From the NCBI GenBank assembly GCA_903832325.1, contig CAILBC010000013.1, positions 1 through 64,000 of the forward strand: DNA of 64,000 bases. The letters are read 5' to 3'. Within the stretch, counting starts at the first letter, position 1. Every line of letters starts with the position of its first letter. This document shows positions 1 to 8,086 of this stretch, one piece after another. The translations under genes and the position numbers were made by a program. The stretch is from an uncultured Sphingomonadales bacterium. Lineage in GTDB: Bacteria; Pseudomonadota; Alphaproteobacteria; Sphingomonadales; Sphingomonadaceae. The notes beneath the pieces are model-generated. The model was given only the letters and a program-made list of their open reading frames with translations, made no database searches and was not told where the DNA came from.

Positions 1-157
1 CGTGAAAGGATCAAGCGACAGACCATCGAGCATCGGCGCTTGCAACACCGCAAGCTAGCCGCCTAAAACCCAACCCCAGACGAGGCCCGCACTCCGCTAA
101 TTTACGCCGCGAGTTGTGCCAAATGTTCTGACGACGGACAGTGCCGGTGACAACAGT

Positions 158-421
158 CGAGTAATCGCAGCGTTCGCCCTGCGCACTGACCAGCGACTGC
201 CCCGAACCGCCGGTTGAACAGCCATCGCCAAAGCCGCCTTCCTTGTAACCAGAAGCCGCCGAACCATAAAGCAACCCGCCTGCGACATCAGCGTCAAAGC
301 CGACGCGCCAGGTGGCTTTCTTGCTTTTGATATCGCCGTCGTTGACATAGCTGCGACCGCTGCCGACGGTCGGCCCGCCAGCGCCGGCAGGCGTTGCCGG
401 ATCAAGCGAATATTGCCCGCC
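158..421 (-). pseudogene. TonB-dependent receptor remnant
   Basis: The minus strand here encodes about 85 residues typical of the beta-barrel part of a sphingomonad TonB-dependent receptor. They include a stretch reading TWRVGFDADV followed by ASGYKEGGFGDGC, the strand-turn-strand pattern with SxGYKxGGF that recurs in these barrels. No plug, TonB box or C-terminal strand is present, and the frame continues into unrelated residues on both sides. It overlaps the 3' end of the neighbouring MFS gene in another frame. I read it as a fragment of a dead receptor that may once have served the adjacent catabolic island. Bases 1-157 hold nothing I can identify. Confidence 0.6.
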
Positions 422-1664
422 GATCAGCGGCCTGGCCGTCACGCAACAGCATCGCGGCCATTGCACCCAGCACGAGAACCCCGGCGACCAGCTCCATGAC
501 CATGATCAAGCCATAGCCCTTGGCCACAAAGCCCCCGATGGCGGGCGCTATGCCGCCGCCAAATATCTCGCCCAGCCCGATGACCAGCCCCATCGCGCTC
601 GACGACAAGGCGGCCGGAACGGATTCACCGGGCACCGGCCCCGCCAGCGTGGCATTGGCCCCGCAAAAGCAGAATGCCGCGGCAAACAGCAGGGCAAACA
701 AGGCCACCGGCGCGTGAAACTGGCAAACCAGCCCGATCAGCGCCAGCGCCCCCACCAGAAATGATCCGACCAGCGCGGGCCTGCGCCCGATCCTGTCTGA
801 CAGCGCCCCGATCGCAATCTGCCCGGCAAAACCGCCCAGGCCAAAACCGGACATGACAAGGCCCATGGTGGTGTTTTTCAGACCGATTACGTCAACCAGA
901 AACACCGGCGCCATCACGCCCAGCACAAACACACCGCTCATCGAGGCAAAGATGGCAAAGATGGCAACCCGCACATTGTGGAAATGCAGGATATCCATCC
1001 ACCGCACAGGCTTTGCGATCATGACATCCGGCAGCACGGGCGGCTGGGCAAGCGCCGTCAATCGGGGCGGATCGCGCAGCACTTTGGCCAGCACCGCCGC
1101 CAGCACGAGACCGGGCAGCGAAACGAGCACGAATACATAGCGCCATGACCCGACCAGAACGACCAGCTGCGTGGCAAGGATCGGCCCCAGTGCCATGCCG
1201 AACAGCGCAAAGGCGCCCTGGATGACGCCCAGATTAAAGCCCCGCCGATTGGGCCGCGAGGCATCGAGCGCGGCCGCATAGCTTGATGGGCAATAGGCAC
1301 CTTCGGCAACACCCATCAACAGGCGCGCCAGAAACAGGCTGAGAAAGCCGGTTGCCAGCCCGCTGATGCCCGAAAGCAGGGAAAAGACGATGACCGCCGG
1401 GATGACAATGCGCCGACGACCAAAGCGATCGGACAGGCGCCCCATCAGAATTGCAAACACACCCCACGACAATCCGACCGCCGCCCCAAGATTGCCCAGA
1501 TCCTGATAATCGAGATGCAGTTCGCGCATGATTTGCGGTGCCAGCGGCGTGACCAGCCATCGGTCCATGCCGACAAGACCAAAGCCCAGCGCCAGCAGCA
1601 GCACGGCCTTGCGTTCATAGCGCAGATCATGCGGCGCATCGGCCGCGGCGGCGAGTTGTTCCAA
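402..1664 (-). CDS. MFS transporter, probably organic-acid type
   Basis: This is a 420-residue major facilitator superfamily carrier with about 12 hydrophobic helices and motif A (GRLSDRFGRRR, residues 75-85) between helices 2 and 3. The N-terminal MDRWLVTPLAPQI stretch is like that of aromatic- and hydroxy-acid symporters, so uptake of the organic acid handled by the neighbouring enzymes is inferred. The start is a TTG with AAAGGA eight bases upstream. It lies downstream of, and on the same strand as, the interrupted benzoylformate decarboxylase, separated by about 325 bases. Its last codons overlap the frame of the receptor remnant, so the original C-terminus may have been altered. Confidence 0.85.
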   Translation of the reverse strand: MEQLAAAADAPHDLRYERKAVLLLALGFGLVGMDRWLVTPLAPQIMRELHLDYQDLGNLGAAVGLSWGVFAILMGRLSDRFGRRRIVIPAVIVFSLLSGISGLATGFLSLFLARLLMGVAEGAYCPSSYAAALDASRPNRRGFNLGVIQGAFALFGMALGPILATQLVVLVGSWRYVFVLVSLPGLVLAAVLAKVLRDPPRLTALAQPPVLPDVMIAKPVRWMDILHFHNVRVAIFAIFASMSGVFVLGVMAPVFLVDVIGLKNTTMGLVMSGFGLGGFAGQIAIGALSDRIGRRPALVGSFLVGALALIGLVCQFHAPVALFALLFAAAFCFCGANATLAGPVPGESVPAALSSSAMGLVIGLGEIFGGGIAPAIGGFVAKGYGLIMVMELVAGVLVLGAMAAMLLRDGQAADRRAIFA

Positions 1665-1989
1665 CGCGAATTCCTTTCAGATGCTGCCACCGCGTGCGGG
1701 CTGCGCGACGCACCGCAGGCCCCGGCTGTCCGCCCGGCCCTGCAAATCCGGAACGCTAGCCCGGCGCAGGCCGTCGGACTTGCCTCAGGCGCACCAGATT
1801 GCGGTCTGTGCCTGCCACTGCAGCGATCTGCGTGGCACGCCTGGCGGGTGCGGCCGTGAAATTGCAGCTTTGATTGCACGGGGGTTGGGATCGCACGGGG
1901 GTCGGGATCGCACGGGGGTTGGGATCGCGCGGGGCTTGCCGGCTGGGGCATGTTTCGTGGCCCCTGCGCAAAACCGGCCTGATGGAACG
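1665..1989. other. Intergenic stretch with tandem repeats
   Basis: This gap separates the MFS gene from the decarboxylase. It contains the 17-bp tandem array listed separately and the Shine-Dalgarno of the MFS gene at its left edge. I see no further gene; the open frames across it lack family resemblance. Confidence 0.5.
1871..1938. repeat. 17-bp tandem repeat, four units
   Basis: Four head-to-tail 17-base units occupy 1871-1887, 1888-1904, 1905-1921 and 1922-1938. The core reads GGATCGCACGGGGGTTG; unit 2 differs at one base from unit 3, and units 1 and 4 carry a few substitutions. The array is intergenic, between the MFS gene and the decarboxylase, and 17 is not a multiple of three. Confidence 0.9.
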
Positions 1990-3546
1990 CTATTCCACCA
2001 TCACTGCGACCAATGTCGGGACTTTTGCCGCAAAGGATTGCTCCAGCGCCGCATCAAGTTGGTCCGGGCGTTCAACCCGGCACGCCGCCATCCCCTGCCC
2101 CTGCGCCAAAGCCACGAATTGCAAATCATCGAGCGCAGTGCCTTCGACTGTCTGCATGCCAAACAGGCGGCCAAAACTGCGCAATGCCTCATACCGGCGA
2201 TTGTTGATGATAAGGAAACTGACCGGCACACCCAACCGCGCCGCGCTCCACAACCCCTGGATTGCATACATCGACGATCCATCGCCGAGCACCGCAATGA
2301 CCTTTTCATCCGGCCGCGCCAGCGCCATGCCCGTGGCGGCCGGCAGCCCGTGGCCCAGCCCGCCACTGGCGCACGTGTAGAAACTGTTCGGCGTCGTTAT
2401 CGGCAGATAATCGTGCATGGCGCCACGGCTTGAAGGCGCCTCTTCGACAATGATCGAACCTTCGGGACGCAGCACGCCGATCTGTTGCAGGACATAGGCA
2501 TCGGTGAACGGCGCACCCGACAATCGCGGCGCCGGTTTGCGCGGATCGGGCGCCGCGCGCTGCATGGGCGCACGGCCTGCCATCAAAGCGCCAATCGCAT
2601 GCCGGCTGTTTGCAACAATCGACAATTCGCATGGCGCTCAACTGGCCTGGGCGGGATTGTCGCAGATGAAGATCGTGCGCGCACCGTCGGGCAGGTGTGG
2701 CCCGTGCCCTTCGACATGATAGAGGCTGAGCGGGCCGCCCAGTGCCACGATCACGTCATGCCCGCCGAGTGCGGCAACGATCTGTTCGCGAGCAGCATTC
2801 AAAAAGCCGGCAAACAGGGGATGATCTTCGGGAAAGCTGCACCGCGCGCTCATTGGCGCGACAAACACCCGCGCGCGGTGGCGTTCGGCAAGCGCGATGA
2901 CATCATTCCATGCCGCGTCGCGCGCCACACCGGCGCCCACCACGATTGCCGGACGGGTCGCATCGGCCAGCATGGCTGCGGCTTGCGCCAGCAATGCCGG
3001 ATCGCCGGGATTGGTCGCCCCGGCACGCGGGGCTGCGAACGGCGCGCAATCGCGGTCCCAGTCGTCGATCGGGATCGATACGAAAGTTGGCCCATGTGGC
3101 GGCTGCATCGCCACGACAAAGGCCCGCGCAATTGCTGCCGGAACGTCTTCGGCCCGCGCCGGCTCGACCGCCCATTTGACAAAGGGGCGAGGCAGTTCGG
3201 TGGCGCGTTCGGCGAACAGGAATGGTTCATAGGGCAAAATCGAGCGCGCCTGCTGTCCGGCAGTCACCACCAGCGGCGTCTGATTTTTGTATGCGGTGAA
3301 CACGTTGCCCATGGCGTGGCCGGTTCCCGCCGACGAATGCAGATTGACCAGCGCCGCGCGGCCCGTCGCCTGCGCAAAGCCATCGGCCATGGCCAACACC
3401 ACGCTTTCCTGCAGACCGAGGACATATCTGAAATCTGAAGGAAAATCACGAAACATCGGCAATTCGGTGCTGCCCGGATTGCCAAACACGGTGGTCATTC
3501 CAAGCTGCCGGAGCAGTTCGATCGTCGCGTCGCGTACAGTGGTCAT
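1990..3546 (-). pseudogene. mdlC: Benzoylformate decarboxylase, interrupted by an in-frame TGA
   Basis: The reading frame encodes a ThDP-dependent decarboxylase of 518 codons (benzoylformate decarboxylase is about 528), which converts an aryl 2-oxoacid to an aldehyde plus CO2. Residues S26, E47 and H70 match the numbered active-site residues of the Pseudomonas putida enzyme, and H277 sits where its H281 does (YH after the GGP turn). The C-terminal half keeps the ThDP motif GDGS...NN. A TGA at 2638-2640 (codon 303) splits it, replacing the Arg of the conserved ARAP segment; the frame is otherwise continuous, so one C-to-T change (CGA to TGA) explains it. The start ATG has GGGAG upstream. It is divergent from the LysR gene. 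Product loss, readthrough, reinitiation at the TTG at 2625 or a sequencing error are all possible. Confidence 0.85.
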
Positions 3547-3595
3547 GGTGGTTCTCCCTGCCTGAAACATAGGCCCGCAGGGCAATAAAGGATAT

Positions 3596-3616
3596 TGCAT
3601 ATTATCAGAATATGCA
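3596..3616. promoter_or_regulatory. Candidate LysR operator
   Basis: A perfect inverted repeat with 8-base arms (TGCATATT and AATATGCA) and a 5-base centre lies in the 82-base divergent gap, 12 bases before the LysR start and about 50 bases upstream of the decarboxylase start. AT-rich dyads of this size fit LysR-type recognition sites and could serve both promoters. Confidence 0.5.
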
Positions 3617-3628
3617 TACGAATGACGC

Positions 3629-4534
3629 ATGGCTTTTGATGAACGCAGCCTCCGCGCCTTTCTGGCGGTTATCGACAGCGGCAGCGTCGGGCGCGCTGCC
3701 ATCGGCATGCACACGACCCAGCCAACCTTGTCGCGCCTGATCCAGAATCTTGAGCAGCGACTGGGCCAGGTGCTGTTCGAGCGGCAAAGCAAGGGCATGT
3801 CGCTGACCCAGGCCGGCGAGACATTCATTCCGCATGCGCGCCTGCTGTTGTTCGAAATAGACCAGGCAAGCCAGGCCATGGATGAAATCAAGGGCCTGCG
3901 CCGGGGTGTCGTCCGTGTGGGTGCGGTCGCATCCGCAGCGCGCGCGCTGCTTCCGCAGGCCGTGGCCAACCTGCTGGCACAGTGCCCCGATCTGAAGATC
4001 GATTTTCTCGAAGCCCCCGACCACGAACTGGCCGAAGCGTTGGTTGAGCGCCGGGTTGACCTGATCGTTACCGCAGAGCAGCCGCCGAACGAAGATCTGA
4101 CGCCGATTGCGCGATGCCGGCTGGTCGACAGCTTCAGCGTGTTTTGCGCGGCCACACACCCGCTTGCACACGATGAACCGGTCGGGCTTGACCAGGTGCT
4201 GGCCGAACGGTGGGTGCTGCCGGGTCCTGGCGCCTCACCGCGACAGCAGTTCGAGGCCCTGGTCCGGTCACATGGCCGCCCGCCGCCGCTGGTCTGCGTG
4301 GAAACATCGCCCATGGCGCTTGGCGCGCAAATCGCATTTGTTGCCAACGGCCCGTTTCTGGGATGGCTGCCGCAGCCGCTGTTGCGCAATGCGTCTGAAA
4401 ACGGTGCGATCTGGATCCTGGATGTGCGCGAATTGCGCGTTGACCGCCAATTCACCGCCTATCGCCGGTCGCGCGGTCATTTCCCCGATGGAGCGAGGCG
4501 GCTTGTCGAATTTCTTCCGCTGGAGTGTCAATAA
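3629..4534 (+). CDS. LysR-family transcriptional regulator
   Basis: This 301-residue protein has the LysR-type N-terminal helix-turn-helix (residues about 1-60, with the HTTQPTLSRLIQNLEQRLG pattern) and a C-terminal substrate-binding domain. It is transcribed away from the decarboxylase gene and its stop TAA overlaps the ATG of the dehydrogenase behind it. It therefore probably controls the decarboxylase promoter and its own operon through the dyad at 3596-3616. The inducer is likely a substrate or intermediate of the nitrile/hydroxyacid pathway, but that is inference from position only. Confidence 0.88.
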   Translation: MAFDERSLRAFLAVIDSGSVGRAAIGMHTTQPTLSRLIQNLEQRLGQVLFERQSKGMSLTQAGETFIPHARLLLFEIDQASQAMDEIKGLRRGVVRVGAVASAARALLPQAVANLLAQCPDLKIDFLEAPDHELAEALVERRVDLIVTAEQPPNEDLTPIARCRLVDSFSVFCAATHPLAHDEPVGLDQVLAERWVLPGPGASPRQQFEALVRSHGRPPPLVCVETSPMALGAQIAFVANGPFLGWLPQPLLRNASENGAIWILDVRELRVDRQFTAYRRSRGHFPDGARRLVEFLPLECQ

Positions 4535-5466
4535 TGCCGCAAATCCCGGGCTTGAGCAGGTTCACGATCGTTGGCGCCGGCGCGATGGGGTGCCTGTTTG
4601 CGGCACGCCTGGCCGAAGCGGGCGCAGCGGTCACACTGGTCGATGTTGACGCAAAGCGGCTCGCCTTGCTGGCCAGAGACGGCATAACCTTGCATGATGA
4701 TCACGCGGAACGAACGGTCCGGATCGGCACCGCGCTGGCAGGAGACGCAGTGGGACCGGCAGATGTCATCATGCTGTTCACCAAAGGCATGCACAGCCGC
4801 GATGCGATTGCCTCGGTTGCCCACCTTGCCGGGCAGCGTCCGCTGGCCGTGACGCTGCAGAACGGCCTGGGCAATGCCGAATTGCTGGCCGGGACATTTG
4901 GCAACGACCGCGTGATCATGGGCGTGACCGATTTTCCGTCGGACCTGCAAGGGCCCACCACGGTATCCTCGCATGGCCAGGGGCACATTGCGATCGGCGG
5001 CTTTGCTGCCGGATTGGCGGACGAATGCACGGCCCTGGCCGAACGGTTCAACACCAGCGGCCTCGCCACGCACGTCGCGCAGGATATTCGCGTGGCGGTG
5101 TGGGAAAAAGTTGCCTTCAACGCCGCGCTCAACAGCATTGCCACCGTCACCGGCATGACCAATGGCGGCATGGACCGCGCCGGAGGCAAGGACCTGATTT
5201 GCGCAATCGCCAACGAAGTCGTGGACACCGCGCAGAAACTTGGCATTGCCGCAGACCGAGACAGAGTTCATTCCAGGCTTGATTTCGCACTTTCCAATCA
5301 CCGCGATCACAAGCCCTCGATGTTGCAGGACCGGCTTGCAGGACGGCGCACCGAAATCGAATCGATCAACGGAGCGGTCGTCAGGATCGCCCGCGAAGCA
5401 GGGTTGGCAGTGCCCCATACCGCAGCGCTGGCCCACCTGGTCCGCATGATCGAGATGGGCGCATGA
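4534..5466 (+). CDS. Ketopantoate reductase-family dehydrogenase (possible D-mandelate dehydrogenase)
   Basis: This is a 310-residue NAD(P)-dependent dehydrogenase of the ApbA/PanE family. It has a Rossmann motif GAGAMG near the N-terminus, the catalytic Lys in VWEKVAFNAALNS, and the substrate-binding Glu in SMLQDRLAGRRTEIESING. The ATG overlaps the LysR stop (TAATG) and has TGGAG upstream; an in-frame GTG at 4525 is an alternative. PanE relatives include D-mandelate and other D-2-hydroxyacid dehydrogenases. Sitting between a nitrilase and a benzoylformate decarboxylase gene, oxidation of a 2-hydroxyacid to a 2-oxoacid is more likely than pantothenate synthesis. The 3' end carries a 17-bp tandem duplication that crosses the stop codon. 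Confidence 0.85.
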   Translation: MPQIPGLSRFTIVGAGAMGCLFAARLAEAGAAVTLVDVDAKRLALLARDGITLHDDHAERTVRIGTALAGDAVGPADVIMLFTKGMHSRDAIASVAHLAGQRPLAVTLQNGLGNAELLAGTFGNDRVIMGVTDFPSDLQGPTTVSSHGQGHIAIGGFAAGLADECTALAERFNTSGLATHVAQDIRVAVWEKVAFNAALNSIATVTGMTNGGMDRAGGKDLICAIANEVVDTAQKLGIAADRDRVHSRLDFALSNHRDHKPSMLQDRLAGRRTEIESINGAVVRIAREAGLAVPHTAALAHLVRMIEMGA

Positions 5467-5479
5467 TTGAAATGGGCGC
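5446..5479. repeat. 17-bp tandem duplication across a stop codon
   Basis: Bases 5446-5462 and 5463-5479 are two adjacent 17-base copies differing at two positions. The first encodes the last residues (MIEMG) of the dehydrogenase; the frame then runs into the second copy and terminates at its first TGA. Confidence 0.85.
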
Positions 5480-5769
5480 ATCTGGCGATCGCAGCGACAT
5501 GGGGCATGGGGCATGGGGCATGGGCATGGGGCACGGGCATGGCCGGCAACCGCAGGCGCACGCGGCAGGGCGCACAAGCGATTGGAAAAAATGTGGGTTC
5601 ATGCCCCACGCCAATCAACAGGTATCGGCAAACTGCGATGAAGCAGATTGGCCAACAGCATGAACATGCCAGGGGTTAGGGGCTTGGGGTAATCGATATG
5701 GCACAAATCGCACCTGAGTATTGCACCGAATCGTCCAGGCGATCGGGTAGCGGGCCTCTTTCGCCGCGT
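5467..5769. other. Convergent intergenic region with 7-bp repeats
   Basis: This 303-base gap separates two convergent genes. At 5498-5542 there is a run of CATGGGG-type units (about seven, some six bases long). No gene or clear terminator was seen. Confidence 0.6.
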
Positions 5770-6771
5770 TCAGCCTGCCGGGCCGGTATCCGCCACCAGG
5801 GGCACTGCCTGGACGGAACCAGAGGCGACAATCGCCTTGCGTGCGGTGTTGTCAAAATGCAGCTGGAAAACATCGGGCCGGCCATAGTGGCCAACCGGAT
5901 CAGCCGCAGATTTTGCCAATGCAATCGCCGACAGGTCGATCTCCGCGATTACCAGCCCTTCTTCGCAGGGGGGAACAGGTTGGGCCAGCGGCTGCCCGTC
6001 AGGACCGAAAATCATGCTGTAACCGCCGCCCAGCGGCAGCAGTTCTGCCTTGTCGGGTGTATCGCAAACGATCGCCTGCAATTCCGGCGTCACGACCATT
6101 GTCGAGGCAATCACGAAGCATTGTCCTTCGGCAGCATAAGTCTGCGTGACTGCCTTGTTCAATTCCGGGCCAAGCGCATAGGCGCGACCCTGGTACAGCG
6201 AAAACGCGGGCCACGATGCAACGTGGATCTGTTCGTGCTGGGCAAACATGGTGTATTTCACCAGCGGCTGCAAATGTTCCCAGCAGCACAATGCACCCAA
6301 CCGGCCGAGCGGGGTGTCATGCACGGCAATGTCGCTGCCGTCGCCTTCACCAAACACCGACCGTTCCACATGCGTCGCACGCAGTTTGCGGCGATGGGCA
6401 AGTATCTGCCCGTCTGCGCCGATGATCGTCTGGCCAAGGTACAAGGTGCCATGATCGCGCTCGCTCGTGCCAACGACAACGGTCATGCCGTGCGCGGCGG
6501 CCGCGGCGGCAATCGCCCTGAGTTCGGGGCCATCGCGTTCAACAGAATTGCTGTGGTAGCGACCGACAAACTGCATGCCCCAGGCTTGCGATCCCAGCCA
6601 GGACCAGAACGGATATCCAGGTATCCAGGCCTCTGGAAACGCCAGCAGTTTCACATCGCTGGCCGCAGCCTGCTCAATCATGGCAATCGTTTTTGCAACG
6701 GTTCCGGCCATATCCAGAAACACCGGACTTGCCTGCACCGCCGCGGCTTTGAAGGTTGAAAAATCGGACAT
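5770..6771 (-). CDS. Nitrilase, aromatic/arylaliphatic type
   Basis: This 333-residue carbon-nitrogen hydrolase has the full nitrilase catalytic triad at family-typical spacing: E47 in LLAFPEAW, K129 in HRRKLRATH and C163 in CCWEHLQP. These motifs are those of true nitrilases, which convert R-CN to R-COOH plus ammonia, rather than amidases. I chose the ATG at 6771 because GGAG precedes it by eight bases; a longer frame opens at 6855. The neighbouring decarboxylase and hydroxyacid dehydrogenase suggest a cyanohydrin substrate such as mandelonitrile. It is convergent with the dehydrogenase operon. Confidence 0.9.
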   Translation of the reverse strand: MSDFSTFKAAAVQASPVFLDMAGTVAKTIAMIEQAAASDVKLLAFPEAWIPGYPFWSWLGSQAWGMQFVGRYHSNSVERDGPELRAIAAAAAAHGMTVVVGTSERDHGTLYLGQTIIGADGQILAHRRKLRATHVERSVFGEGDGSDIAVHDTPLGRLGALCCWEHLQPLVKYTMFAQHEQIHVASWPAFSLYQGRAYALGPELNKAVTQTYAAEGQCFVIASTMVVTPELQAIVCDTPDKAELLPLGGGYSMIFGPDGQPLAQPVPPCEEGLVIAEIDLSAIALAKSAADPVGHYGRPDVFQLHFDNTARKAIVASGSVQAVPLVADTGPAG

Positions 6772-6888
6772 GTTCGGCTCCATATTGCCAGCGAAGAATA
6801 GATTGACCAACGCAGGATGCTTGCACCAGGCGGATCGTAAAATTGCCTCTGACATACATTGCAGGGGGTGCAGCCGGTTACGCCAGGG

Positions 6889-6943
6889 CGCCGCGCGGGC
6901 TTATACCAATGTGCGTCAAGTCAAACTCACTGCACATTGGTTT
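6889..6943 (+). repeat. Dispersed palindromic repeat, copy A
   Basis: This 55-base element starts with a GC-rich tail and contains perfect 10-base inverted arms (6905-6914 and 6932-6941) around a 17-base loop holding GTCAAGTCAA. A second copy lies in opposite orientation at 33729-33783 with about 48 of 55 positions identical. Here it sits between the divergent nitrilase and TraB/GumN genes. Confidence 0.8.
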
Positions 6944-7017
6944 AAGACGTTGCTGGCAGGATTTGTGCCATGCCGCTGACGATGGCGGGTGAACAGCCCC
7001 TGCACCTGCAGCCGGAC

Positions 7018-7043
7018 CCGGAAATTGGAGCCGGAAATTGGAG
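7018..7043 (+). repeat. 13-bp tandem duplication carrying a ribosome-binding site
   Basis: CCGGAAATTGGAG occurs twice in tandem (7018-7030, 7031-7043). The second copy supplies the GGAG seven bases before the start of the TraB/GumN gene, so the duplication has duplicated a Shine-Dalgarno sequence. Confidence 0.8.
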
Positions 7044-7050
7044 ACTTGTA

Positions 7051-7953
7051 ATGGGATTTGATGCGCTGCGTCGCCTTGCCCGCTCCGCGATGGTCGCGCT
7101 GGCGGCCCTTGCCGGGCTTCTGGCCGGCCCCGCCAATGCAGAGCCGGCGTTGTGGAAAATCCAGGGCGCGCAGGCGACGATCTATCTGTTTGGCACGGTG
7201 CATGTGCTGAAACCCGGCACGGACTGGCGCGCGCCGAAAATCGCCGCGGCAATCGCCGCGTCTGGCGCGCTGTGGCTGGAAATCCCCGATGCCGGCGATG
7301 CCGCCGCGCTGCAGCCGCTGATCCTGAAATACGGCATCGATCCGGAACACCCGCTGTCGACCAGAATCGACGCCGCAACGCACGACAAGTTCATAACGCT
7401 GATGGATCAACTGGGCGTGGCGCCGGACCAGATGGAGCCGCTGCGGCCGTGGATGGCGGGCGTGGCGCTGGCGACGATGCCGCTGGCGCGCGCGGGGTAC
7501 GATATCAACAGCGGGGTGGAACATCTGCTGCGCCAGACGATGGAGGCAGACCACAAACCGGTGCTGGGTTTTGAAACCGCCGAACAGCAGATCCGCTATC
7601 TGGCCGACATGCCGCCCGCGGCCGAGATCGATTTCTTCCGGTCGCAAATCGATGATGCGGGCAAAGTGGTCAGCGATCTGGACGGGCTGATTGCCGCCTG
7701 GTCGGCCGGCGACGAGCCCGCGCTGGAACGGCTGCTCAACACCGATCTGCGCGACCGCTATCCCGATCTCTATCGCCGCCTGCTGGTCGACCGGAACCAC
7801 CGTTTCGCCGAAGGGATCGCCCGGCTGGCCAAAGGATCGGGCCCGGCGTCGGCCAAAGTGATTTTTGTCGCGGTGGGCGCCGGCCATCTGGTGGGGGCGG
7901 ACAGCGTGCTGGCCGATCTGGCAAAGCTGGGATTGACCGCCGTGCGGCAATAA
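7051..7953 (+). CDS. TraB/GumN family protein, secreted
   Basis: This 300-residue protein opens with a signal peptide ending near residue 30 (GPANAEP). The family hallmark GTVHVLKPG follows, and the C-terminal VAVGAGHLVG segment pairs with it. TraB/GumN proteins share a fold with putative metal-dependent hydrolases; their biochemical role in bacteria is unsettled. The ATG at 7051 was chosen over one at 6970 because of its upstream GGAG and because it places the signal peptide at the N-terminus. No operon partner is evident: the next gene, a receptor, begins 133 bases downstream. Confidence 0.85.
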   Translation: MGFDALRRLARSAMVALAALAGLLAGPANAEPALWKIQGAQATIYLFGTVHVLKPGTDWRAPKIAAAIAASGALWLEIPDAGDAAALQPLILKYGIDPEHPLSTRIDAATHDKFITLMDQLGVAPDQMEPLRPWMAGVALATMPLARAGYDINSGVEHLLRQTMEADHKPVLGFETAEQQIRYLADMPPAAEIDFFRSQIDDAGKVVSDLDGLIAAWSAGDEPALERLLNTDLRDRYPDLYRRLLVDRNHRFAEGIARLAKGSGPASAKVIFVAVGAGHLVGADSVLADLAKLGLTAVRQ

Positions 7954-8086
7954 GGCGCCGCCGCGCAGGCACGATTCCAATTAACCCGATATAATACTCA
8001 CTGTGGGTTGTAATGGCCCGGCGTTGGTGTTAGCCACGGCATAACGGTTGCCCGCATCAAAGGGCCGCCAGCTGAGGAGAGGGACA

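Noticed and set aside
1871..1938. CRISPR array
   Set aside because: Units are contiguous 17-mers with no spacers and no cas genes nearby.
2638..2640. Selenocysteine reading of the in-frame TGA in mdlC
   Set aside because: The aligned residue is Arg in known enzymes, not Cys, and no SECIS-like hairpin follows the TGA directly.
3547..4455. Upstream extension of the mdlC frame
   Set aside because: It lies opposite the LysR gene and lacks resemblance to ThDP enzymes; the family N-terminus begins at 3546.
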